Source: Biomphalaria glabrata (lineage: Eukaryota; Mollusca; Gastropoda; Planorbidae). Taken from it: a stretch of 64,000 nt of DNA. Below the pieces are notes generated by a model. The model did no database searches. It worked only from the letters and a program-made list of their open reading frames with translations, and was not told where the DNA came from. The stretch covers positions 18,194,590 through 18,258,589 of the forward strand of contig NC_074716.1 in the NCBI RefSeq assembly GCF_947242115.1. Reading direction: 5' to 3'. How positions within the stretch are numbered: position 1 is the first letter of the stretch; each line of letters starts with the position of its first letter. A program made the translations under genes and the position numbers. Positions 48,232-58,569 of this stretch are shown one piece after another.

Positions 48232-50006
48232 CTACACATATTGTCTGTTGTCTTTCTTGACCTTATTGCCTCATAACTACACATATTGTCTGTTGTCTTT
48301 ATTGACCTTATTGCCTCATAACTACACATATTGTCTGTTGTCTTTCTTGACCTTATTGCCTCATAACTACACATATTGTCTATTGTCTTTCTTGACCTTA
48401 TTGCCTCATAACTACACATATTGTCTGTTGTCTTTCTTGACCTTATTGCCTCATAACTACACATATTGTCTGTTGTCTTTCTTGACCTTATTGCCTCATA
48501 ACTACACATATTGTCTGTTGTCTTTCTTGACCTTATTGCCTCATAACTACACATATTGTCTATTGTCTTTCTTGACCTGGCACCAGGTTATGGCCTCATA
48601 ACTACACATATTGTCTGTTGTCTTTCTTGACCTTATTGCCTCATAACTACACATATTGTCTGTTGTCTTTCTTGACCTTATTGCCTCATAACTACACATA
48701 TTGTCTGTTGTCTTTCTTGACCTGGCACCAGGTTATGGCCTCATAACTACACATATTGTCTGTTGTCTTTCTTGACCTGGCACCAGGTTATGGCCTCATA
48801 ACTACACATATTGTCTGTTGTCTTTCTTGACCTGGCACCAGGTTATGGCCTCATAACTACACATATTGTCTGTTGTCTTTCTTGACCTTATTGCCTCATA
48901 ACTACACATATTGTCTATTGTCTTTCTTGACCTGGCACCAGGTTATGGCCTCATAACTACACATATTGTCTGTTGTCTTTCTTGACCTTATTGCCTCATA
49001 ACTACACATATTGTCTGTTGTCTTTCTTGACCTTATTGCCTCATAACTACACATATTGTCTGTTGTCTTTCTTGACCTGGCACCAGGTTATGGCCTCATA
49101 ACTACACATATTGTCTGTTGTCTTTCTTGACCTGGCACCAGGTTATGGCCTCATAACTACACATATTGTCTGTTGTCTTTCTTGACCTGGCACCAGGTTA
49201 TGGCCTCATAACTACACATATTGTCTGTTGTCTTTCTTGACCTTATTGCCTCATAACTACACATATTGTCTATTGTCTTTCTTGACCTGGCACCAGGTTA
49301 TTGCCTCATAACTACACATATTGTCTGTTGTCTTTCTTGACCTTATTGCCTCATAACTACACATATTGTCTGTTGTCTTTCTTGACCTGGCACCAGGTTA
49401 TGGCCTCATAACTACACATATTGTCTGTTGTCTTTCTTGACCTGGCACCAGGTTATTGCCTCATAACTACACATATTGTCTGTTGTCTTTCTTGACCTGG
49501 CACCAGGTTATTGCCTCATAACTACACATATTGTCTGTTGTCTTTCTTGACCTGGCACCAGGTTATTGCCTCATAACTACACATATTGTCTGTTGTCTTT
49601 CTTGACCTGGCACCAGGTTATTGCCTCATAACTACACATATTGTCTGTTGTCTTTCTTGACCTGGCACCAGGTTATGGCCTCATAACTACACATATTGTC
49701 TATTGTCTTTCTTGACCTGGCACCAGGTTATTGCCTCATAACTACACATATTGTCTGTTGTCTTTCTTGACCTTATTGCCTCATAACTACACATATTGTC
49801 TGTTGTCTTTCTTGACCTGGCACCAGGTTATGGCCTCATAACTACACATATTGTCTGTTGTCTTTCTTGACCTGGCACCAGGTTATGGCCTCATAACTAC
49901 ACATATTGTCTGTTGTCTTTCTTGACCTGGCACGAGGTTATTGCCTCATAACTACACATATTGTCTGTTGTCTTTCTTGACCTGGCACCAGGTTATTGCC
50001 TCATAA
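48232..50006. repeat. 45/55-bp two-length minisatellite, 35 units
   Basis: All units share CCTCATAACTACACATATTG and TCTGTTGTCTTTCTTGACCT. In about 15 units this is followed directly by TATTG (45 bp); in about 20 units a 10-bp segment GGCACCAGGT is added (55 bp), which completes the palindrome CCTGGCACCAGG. Short units dominate at the left end and long ones at the right end, with mixing between. Counts come from the total length and the number of ACACATATT words. Confidence 0.95.
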
Positions 50007-50245
50007 TTGCAGACATCTAGGTAGATCCCAAAACTGTGCCGATATGTAGCTAACTAGTTTGATCTACATTTGAATCAGCCATAAGCAGTTAATCTGTACA
50101 CACCGGGAAACGTACACATTGGTTTAATTACACAACTGCAAAGAATGCCTTGTTATTACGTTGTATGAGATCAGAGAACTTTTCCATTAGGCCCACCCAT
50201 TGGCTTCCAAGGCGGGTCCCTTGAGGGGGTTCTCTCAGTCCATTC
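50007..50245. other. Unique spacer between two minisatellites
   Basis: About 240 bases of non-repeated sequence with no recognised content. Confidence 0.4.
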
Positions 50246-50246
50246 C

Positions 50247-51772
50247 ACATGTTGCCTTACCTCTTCACCCCCAGCCACTGCATCACAATGACCTTTCCAC
50301 CACAACACTTCCTTACTTCTTCACCCCCAGCCACTGCATCACAATGACCTTTCCACCACAACACTTCCTTACCTCTTCACCCCCAGCCACTGCATCACAA
50401 TGACCTTTCCACCACAACACTTCCTTACTTCTTCACCCCCAGCCACTGCATCACAATGACCTTTCCACCACAACACTTCCTTACCTCTTCACCCCCAGCC
50501 ACTGCATCACAATGACCTTTCCACCACAACACTTCCTTACCTCTTCACCCCCAGCCACTGCATCACAATGACCTTTCCACCACAACACTTCCTTACCTCT
50601 TCACCCCCAGCCACTGCATCACAATGACCTTTCCACCACAACACTTCCTTACTTCTTCACCCCCAGCCACTGCATCACAATGACCTTTCCACCACAACAC
50701 TTCCTTACCTCTTCACCCCCAGCCACTGCATCACAATGACCTTTCCACCACAACACTTCCTTACTTCTTCACTCCCAGCCACTGCATCACAATGACCTTT
50801 CCACCACAACACTTCCTTACCTCTTCACCCCCAGCCACTGCATCACAATGACCTTTCCACCACAACACTTCCTTACTTCTTCACCCCCAGCCACTGCATC
50901 ACAATGACCTTTCCACCACAACACTTCCTTACCTCTTCACCCCCAGCCACTGCATCACAATGACCTTTCCACCACAACACTTCCTTACTTCTTCACCCCC
51001 AGCCACTGCATCACAATGACCTTTCCACCACAACACTTCCTTACCTCTTCACCCCCAGCCACTGCATCACAATGACCTTTCCACCACAACACTTCCTTAC
51101 TTCTTCACCCCCAGCCACTGCATCACAATGACCTTTCCACCACAACACTTCCTTACCTCTTCACCCCCAGCCACTGCATCACAATGACCTTTCCACCACA
51201 ACACTTCCTTACCTCTTCACCCCCAGCCACTGCATCACAATGACCTTTCCACCACAACACTTCCTTACCTCTTCACCCCCAGCCACTGCATCACAATGAC
51301 CTTTCCACCACAACACTTCCTTACTTCTTCACCCCCAGCCACTGCATCACAATGACCTTTCCACCACAACACTTCCTTACTTCTTCACCCCCAGCCACTG
51401 CATCACAATGACCTTTCCACCACAACACTTCCTTACCTCTTCACCCCCAGCCACTGCATCACAATGACCTTTCCACCACAACACTTCCTTACTTCTTCAC
51501 CCCCAGCCACTGCATCACAATGACCTTTCCACCACAACACTTCCTTACCTCTTCACCCCCAGCCACTGCATCACAATGACCTTTCCACCACAACACTTCC
51601 TTACCTCTTCACCCCCAGCCACTGCATCACAATGACCTTTCCACCACAACACTTCCTTACCTCTTCACCCCCAGCCACTGCATCACAATGACCTTTCCAC
51701 CACAACACTTCCTTACTTCTTCACCCCCAGCCACTGCATCACAATGACCTTTCCACCACAACACTTCCTTAC
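50247..51772. repeat. 56-bp minisatellite, 27 units
   Basis: The unit contains CCCCCAGCCACTGCATCACA, ATGACCTTTCCACCACAACA and CTTCCTTAC(C/T)TCTTCA. Units are virtually identical except for the C/T position; one unit has ACTCCC for ACCCCC. The C-rich strand has no inverted repeat. The array stops about 10 bases before the target site of the hAT transposon at 51790. Confidence 0.97.
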
Positions 51773-51789
51773 CACGATAACGTCTTGAG

Positions 51790-53638
51790 CAGGCATGTCA
51801 AACACGGCTGCATGCGGCCCGCGACCACTTTGCTTGCGGCCCGCTTGGCCACCTAAAAAATTATCAAAATAATGTTAGACTATTACGCTGGAAAATAAGA
51901 GATGACAAGCTACTTGAATTGAAAAATAGTATTTGTTAAACTGAACAACGAGAGTGAGTCTGCAGTGAAAGCAAGCTACATTGTGTTAAACTTATTTGCC
52001 ACCCATACCAAATCATTTAGTGAATGTGATTTTTTGAGGGCATGTGTTGTTCAAGCTGCCGAATTAATTTTCAAGAAAATGTGAAAGCATTCAAAGAAAT
52101 AGCGTTAACTAGCAACACTGTGGCAGATAGAATAAATGATATGTCAGTCAGCTTGCGTGAACAATTAAAGAACAAAATAGCTGATTTTGAATTCTTATCA
52201 TTGGCTCTCCATCAGTCAACTGATGTAACGGGTGTAGCAAAGTTGGCTATATTCATAAGGGCCTGTGACAGGATTGTGGAGATACATGAGGAGCTACTTG
52301 AGCTCTGTTCTATGCTTAACACCACAACAAGCGAGGAAGGTTTTGAGAAATAAAGGTGATATTGCAGTACAATTTATCTTTGGTAAAGCTTGCTAGTCTA
52401 ACAACGGATGGCGCTTCAACCATAAAATGAAATGGTTTTGATGCAAAGCTGCTTACAAAAATAAGAGAGACTGGTGCTAATTTTAAATTTGCTCATTTTC
52501 ATTTCATCACCAAGAAGCATTCGGCACACAGCAATTACAGTTCCAACATGTCACAAGACTGGTTTCAGTCGCTTTCAATTTTATTCGTGCCCTTGGTTTA
52601 AATGATGGCCAATTTTTAATGTTTCTGGATGACATTAAACACGACTTTGATTGTGTTCCCTACTACACAGATGTCCGCTAGATCTCCTGTCATTAAGTAT
52701 TGAAGAGATGTTTGCACTGAGTGAGTGTTTTTGTTTCTGAACATGAAAGGTGAACCAGTTGAACATGGGTTCAGGATTTTGCATTTGAAGTTGATCTCAC
52801 TGGTCACCTGCAATACTTGAATTTGAAGCTTCAAAGTAAAGACAACATTGTCACAACTGCGTGTGATGATGTGAAGTGCTTTCAAGCAAAATTACCACTA
52901 AACTAAATATAAAGAGAAAACCTTGTTCACTTCTCAACGTGTCAGGAATTACAAAGATTAAATACGGCTGCAATATTCGGTAAATATGTCTTATACCTGG
53001 AATCGTTAGTAAATGCTTTTTGTGATTTCGTTTCATATGAGCAAGAATTTTCGTTGTTTGTATCTCCATTTTCATTTGCTTCTGAAAATGTTGCTTGTAA
53101 TGTGCAACTAGAGCTGATAGAATAGCAGTCAGATTCTTTGCTGAAAGTAAAGTATATAGAAGTGGCTGTGTCAAAATTTTACAGTTATTTACCTGAACGG
53201 TACCTTGAATTGCGGAAATTTGCAGCCAGAATTCTAGCTCTGTTTGCCAGCACTTATCTCCTTGAGCAGTTCTTTTCCATAATGAAAGCTACAAAAACAC
53301 CTCACCGTTCGAGATTATCTGATCAAAATTTGTCATCAGTGGTGAAAGTGTCAGTGTCAAACAAACTTCACCCTGACATTAATAAACGTGTATCCCAGAA
53401 AGGATGTCAAGCATCAGAACAAAGATAATAATGTGTACCCGTAATATTAGGAATTTATAGTACGACAAATTTAGCTAGGTAAGGGACAGGTATGCCATTA
53501 ATTATTGTATTCTATTGCATTGTTTCTAATTTACATAAATCTAGTAGGCTTTTTTGCAATTGATTTTTGTCTGCGGCCCCTCAGGTCAAAGTAAGTTTTT
53601 TATGTGGCCCATACACCTTAATGAGTTTGACATGCCTG
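51790..53638 (+). mobile_element. hAT transposon with decayed GTF2IRD2/ZBED-like transposase
   Basis: Terminal inverted repeats CAGGCATGTCAAAC and GTTTGACATGCCTG enclose 1849 bp, with perfect 8-bp target duplications GTCTTGAG at 51782-51789 and 53639-53646. The open stretch 52042-52353 matches the middle of a hAT transposase (KNKIADFEFLSLALHQSTDV, FIRACDRIVEIHEELL); further matching text follows in shifting frames (TTDGA near 52405), and 53138-53428 gives the C-terminal dimerisation part (LFASTYLLEQFFSIMKATKT, HRSRLSDQNLSSV). Several stops and frameshifts lie between, and the N-terminal zinc-finger region is missing, so the copy is dead. Such transposases gave rise to vertebrate GTF2IRD2-like and ZBED5-like genes. 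The start of the first open stretch is not meaningful. Confidence 0.95.
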
Positions 53639-53649
53639 GTCTTGAGAAA

Positions 53650-54040
53650 GTTTCACTGTCTGAAATTGATGTTTAAACTCTTCTTTGAAACATCCAACCT
53701 TTAACTCGCTTTCTTTGTATAAACACACACACACGATTATGTGGAATTTTATGCATTCAACTTCAAGTGGGGGGCGGAACATGTGTGTGGGGGTGGGAAG
53801 AAATGTTTCAGAAATTCTGGCCTGTCTCCCTCCCCCTTCCTTTCACACTTTCGACCATAGAGATCTGCGTTAAAAAGTTTCCCCACTTGTGAATGGTTGA
53901 AACTTGAACTTATGTACAAATGATTAGCTGCCTCCTCACGCACGAGCAGTTTTTGTTATTGAACTGGCGGATTGATATCCTATAGAGCACATTTGTAAAG
54001 GGATTAATCGAACACACAATCTCTATGTATGTCTTTTTGA
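53650..54040. other. Intergenic DNA, nothing recognised
   Basis: Contains a short CA run (53720-53734) and a G-rich spot; no supported gene. Confidence 0.35.
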
Positions 54041-54046
54041 TTTCAT

Positions 54047-54360
54047 TTAGACATAATGCCTTTACTTTACAACGGGTATATTAGTCTAGATAGTTTTATT
54101 TAGACATAATGCCTTTACTTTACAACGGGTATATTAGTCTAGATAGTTTTATTTAGACACAATGTCTATACTTTACATCGGATATATTAGTCTAGACTCT
54201 AGATAGTATTAATTAGACATAATGATATAATTTACATCGGGTGTATTAGTCTAGATAATATTAGACATAATGATATTACATCGGGTATATTAGTCTAGAT
54301 AGTATTAATAAGACATAATGATATACTTTACATCGGGTCTATTAGTCTAAATAGTTTTGT
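54047..54360. repeat. Degenerate minisatellite of about 55 bp, about 6 units
   Basis: Units contain TTTAGACATAATGCCTTTAC, TTTACAACGGGTATATTAGT and CTAGATAGTTT. The first two units are identical; later ones shorten and diverge. Confidence 0.9.
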
Positions 54361-56610
54361 TCTCGGTGTTTTTACTATCATTAACTTTGTGACGTAATTA
54401 TTTTTTTTCTCTCGATTTCTTGTTAAAAAAACATTGCTATAGATCGTAAGCGCTGTTTATCATTGAAAAGTACCTCCACCCCAACCAATCCCACCCCCTA
54501 CTGTGTGTTCTGTTTGGTACAATATACTTGTGTGAAATAAAGTCTAGAATGTGTGTTGTATACGCTTATGTAAATCAAATAGAGTCCTAGATCAAGACTT
54601 TAAGGAACCAGGTGAAGTAGCCTGTCTCTCCAAGTCTTGACTGGGCATGATCAGCTGAGCCCATTGGAACACTAGCAAGACACTACTGTCGAAAAATATC
54701 CTGTTTATTGGGGGGGGGGGGGGGGGGTGGAGCCACCGCGGAGCTGATGTTGCTTATTGTTTAGACGAGAATTTTTTCATTTCAGAATGTAGAAAGTCAC
54801 GTGACGAGAGAGGGTGAAGGTATGAACGATTAACAAAAACATTGTGCACTATGTAATACCATTGTGTCAATGCGTCGAGAGCCTGTCTTGTACTTTGAGA
54901 TAGATCTAATTGTTTAATTTTTTTTCAACTAATTATTTTTTAATCCCTTATATCCTGTTGTAGATTATTTTATACTAATAAGCGAGCCGTGTCTTAGCAA
55001 CGAAAAAAAAAATACCACCACCACCACAATGATAATGGCTGTAATTTTTTAGAAAAAGTCTTGTGGAATTCGATTTGAAGGAGGTCAAACTAATCAACTG
55101 ATGACCTATGAATCTTTGAAGGATTTCTATCGCATGACTAGATTTACTCTTTGACTTGGTTGTTTTGACCTTGTAATGAAATATTTGAAACTGCGATTTC
55201 TTGAACTTGAAATCAAGTACTGATTAGTGAACACATTTCTAATGTCTCGGTAATCTTATAGACTTGTCCATAGACCTTATTAAACGTTTCTTTGGGAAAC
55301 GCCAGCCACTGAACAGTACTGAATAATTGGCGCCCATCTATTGTTTAACTGTCAACCAAAAAGTGAAGACAAATTTTGTCAGTACCTATATAAAGAGACT
55401 TTGTTAGCATTGCTCTCTCACTACGACGTAGATGTAGTCATATAAAGCTTTGACAGTTCAGACTTTCTGTTCACGCACCTCTTTGATTGATACAATTACT
55501 CTCCTCCCCCCCCCCCTCTCTTTTTGTTTGTTGTTGTCTGGTGCAGGCTCCTAATTGTCTGCCCTTAGAAAGAAAGTCAGCCTACTCTCTAATCCTAGTT
55601 TAAGGAACTTGCTTTGCCTGACTGTTCAAATAAAATTTGGGGGGGGGGGGGGCGTAGGAAGGGGAGAGCTGAGTAGACTAGGTTGGGGGGGGGGGGATAT
55701 ATTGTCAATAGACTTCCAGTGATTGATTTCCCATACAGTACTACCTACACACACTGACTGCCTTATCGCTTCCCCTGAGAGATCAGACTGAAGATTTTGT
55801 AAAGCCTCTCCTCTTTATTTATGGCCTTCTATTGTCATCCAGTGAATTGTATTGCTGCTAATTCTTTGTCACCCGTATGCACACACAAAGTCCATGAATG
55901 TAACTTTAACAAAAAACAAATCCTGCAATAGGACTCTAGATCTATATGCCAGTGCATTCTTGAGTTGGCACTCTTGACTTCAGTTTCTGAGGACGCAGTA
56001 TTTTTTACTGTTAGCTATTTTACTAGATCTAGGTATTAAAAAACTTGATTATAAGTCCTGTAGTCCTGCTACTGACTTTTAACGTCTAAATTTTCCTGTA
56101 AAAGCTAAAACAATATTCTGATAAAACCCAGTTTCTGGATGTTAATATGTATGGTGGCACATGCAAAACAAGTAAAATAAAAGAATACTTACAAAAACAA
56201 AACATTATATGGTGTGAAATTGTATCAATTATTTTGAATTCATCATGTGATTATTTTTATTTTTAATATGTCTAGTCTAACCATTATAAATTTGTGCAAT
56301 TGGAAATATTTTTTTTATTAATAATTTTGTTTAGGTCAATTTTCATGCTTTTAGCATGCTCAGTCCAATTACTTTTGTGGAGAGGTTTTCCTGCTGCCTT
56401 TTGGAAAGCAATTTTTTTTTTAAGTTGATCCTGTCTGAATTCACACTCAAGCCTCCATGATGGGAGGTTTATAAATTTGCAAATGAGCTATTCGAGTGTT
56501 TATTCAAATAGAAGGTTTTATAGTTATCTATTGTTAGTTTAAGATTTTTAGCAAATGACCTAATTCTCTACACAAGGGTTATCTCCCCTTACCTTTTTTC
56601 TGTCTCTATA
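54361..56610. other. Intergenic or 5' intronic DNA of CEP57
   Basis: No gene is recognised. The interval has G or C runs (about 54711-54727, 55507-55516, 55639-55652, 55685-55694). CEP57 is likely to have at least one 5' exon in or upstream of this interval, since its first visible exon starts at a splice acceptor; a TTTCAG acceptor-like site at 54780-54785 and a following AGGGTGAAGGTATG are possible exon limits but not convincing. Confidence 0.3.
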
Positions 56611-56614
56611 TAAA

Positions 56615-56791
56615 TGAAAATTAATTAATTAGGACTAATTGATAAAATAAGAAGTCAATATTTTTATTGATTCATTTGTTGTCATGGACAATGATTGATA
56701 GTGCAAAGTTTCAACTTGATCTGAAAATGTTGGAGAAATAGTGCATGCAAGATTCCATCCAGAGTGAGAGAAATATAAGTTTTGTAAAAAT
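56615..56791. repeat. Dispersed repeat, fourth copy
   Basis: AAAATTAATTAATTAGGACT, TTGATTCATTTGTTGTCATG, GTGCAAAGTTTCAACTTGAT and AAGTTTTGTAAAAA occur in the same order as in the copies at 6490-6865 and 16976-17140. This is the best preserved copy. It directly adjoins the next tandem array. Confidence 0.7.
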
Positions 56792-56792
56792 G

Positions 56793-57107
56793 TCTGTTAC
56801 TATGTGTGATGAGATGAAACACACTGTCTGCTACTATGTGTGATGACATGAAACACACTGTCTGCTACTATGTGTGATGACATGAAACACACTGTCTGTT
56901 ACTATGTGTGATGACATGAAACACACTGTCTGTTACTATGTGTGATGACATGAAACACACTTGTCTGTTACTATGTGTGATGACATGAAACACACTGTTA
57001 CTATGTGTGATGACATGAAACAAACTGTCTGTTACTATGTGTGATGACATGAAACACACTGTCTGTTACTATGTGTGATGACATGAAACACACTGTCTGT
57101 TACTAGA
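56793..57107. repeat. 34-bp minisatellite, about 9 units
   Basis: The unit is CTGTTACTATGTGTGATGAC followed by ATGAAACACACTGT. One unit is shortened (about 56995) and one has CAAACTGT. Confidence 0.95.
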
Positions 57108-57540
57108 TATGAAGATAGAGTAAAAGAAATGCCACAACTTTCTATCTTTTCTTGTTTTTCCCCTTGTCCATGGGATTGATGTTCTCAGGGTAATGTTTGG
57201 CTGACATTAATGCAATGACTTATATTTATTTACAAAATGTTTGCCAGAACTCCATGAACAGCTAATTTGCAGCTGCTGGAAATGGCGTTTCAGTGATGTA
57301 CTTAGACAAGGCATTCTGCTAATCTTGGTCATAGGTCTCTTTCCATTTTCCTTTTTTAATTTTTTGCAATTTCAGCTATTCCAATTGCAATTCTTTATTC
57401 ATTATCTTTCTAAAAAGTCTTAGCCAAAGAAACATTGTTTTACATTCATTTTTTTCTTCAGTTTCTTTACAATTAAGAAGCTCCTCTGGCATACTTGTCA
57501 GCTAATAAAACTATAACATGACATCCTGATTTGTTTTTCT

Positions 57541-57782
57541 AGCCTAGTATAGTATCCCACCAATCCTGGTATTATATCCCTTCTATTCTGGTATTATATC
57601 CCACATATACTGTCATTATATCCCACCTGTTCTGGTATTATATCACACCTACACTGGTATTGTATCCCATTTACACTGGTATTGTATCCCACCTACACTA
57701 GTATTATATTCAACTTATTGAGATATTTTATCCTACCTGTACTGCAACCATATCCCACCTATAGTAGTATTGTATCCCACTT
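57541..57782. repeat. Degenerate tandem repeat of about 22 bp, about 11 units
   Basis: Units follow GGTATTATATCCCACCTACACT with frequent changes (TTGTATCCC, ATATCACACC, TCTATTCTG). It is the most diverged array of the window. Confidence 0.85.
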
Positions 57783-58074
57783 TGCTCTAAATGCAATTTT
57801 AAATTATGAGGGTGTGCCCACAGTGCATGTATGCATGAGAGTAAACAATATAATTGAATAGCACATGAATGGTCAACCCTTGGATCATTTAGTAATTACT
57901 CATTAACCAAATATTATGTAGTCAGTAATTAATATTTTTGTTCTTTTAAGTGTATAATGAATTCATTGTTTGTTTGTGTTTGTTTAGTTATCTGACTTGT
58001 ACATGCACTACACTTGACTGTTACATTTTATTTCACTTATTTTACAAATTACAACAGTCAGCGTAATAAGTTGG

Positions 58075-58352
58075 CAGTAAAGTTCCCCTTTCAGACCTTG
58101 TAACTATGGGGCAGATGATCTAAAGGTCATCTGTTTATGTGACCCACCATTAACGAGAGTGTTGTGTGGCCAGCACAACGACCAGACACCTTTACTTTTG
58201 CCCAACTAATGTCAGGAACGCATTAGATCTTGGTGGACTCAGAGGTACCCTAAAGATCCAGTAGTTAAAAATCCTAGTCTTCACCAGGATTTGAACTTGG
58301 GACCCTCCAGCTTGTAAGCCAAGCACTTAACCACTCCTCCATTGTGCCTCCA
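58075..58352 (-). repeat. tRNA-derived SINE, full-length looking
   Basis: On the minus strand it begins GGAGGAGTGGTTAAGTGCTT, then GGCTTACAAGCTGGAGGGTC and a B-box-like AAGTTCAAATCC, a clear tRNA-like head with A and B boxes. A body of about 200 bp follows, with GTCTGGTCGTTGTGCTGGCC, AACACTCTCGTTAATGGTGG and CAGATGACCTTTAGATCATC, ending near GTCTGAAAGGGGAACTTT. The conserved-looking central body resembles those of mollusc SINE superfamilies (Meta- or Ceph-type), but I cannot confirm which. It lies about 220 bases upstream of the first visible CEP57 exon. Confidence 0.8.
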
Positions 58353-58569
58353 ATAACTTTGCAAACTGTAAGAATATAAGAAAAATGAAATGAACCACAT
58401 TTTTTTTTTCTTGATGTGAGGCTTAGAGGCTTTTTCAAACATTTGGTATGAAACGCTATACTGTGCTTTTCATCAGGACAACTTGTTGAGATTTCTACAT
58501 GAGAATTATTTGTTTATCTTGACTTATCTTTATAATATACACACAACATTCTCTCTTCTTTTTCTAAAG

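Noticed and set aside
47978-48601. 207-codon open stretch with LLSFLTLLPHNYTYC repeats
   Set aside because: It is a translation of the 45-bp units; it ends where a 55-bp unit changes frame. No sign of a real protein.
58275-58352. tRNA-like sequence as a functional tRNA gene
   Set aside because: It is the head of a longer SINE; stems are imperfect and the sequence continues into a SINE body.
58483-58569. ATG upstream of the CEP57 exon in an open frame
   Set aside because: The frame continues through T-rich intron sequence up to the CTAAAG acceptor; the encoded text is not like CEP57.
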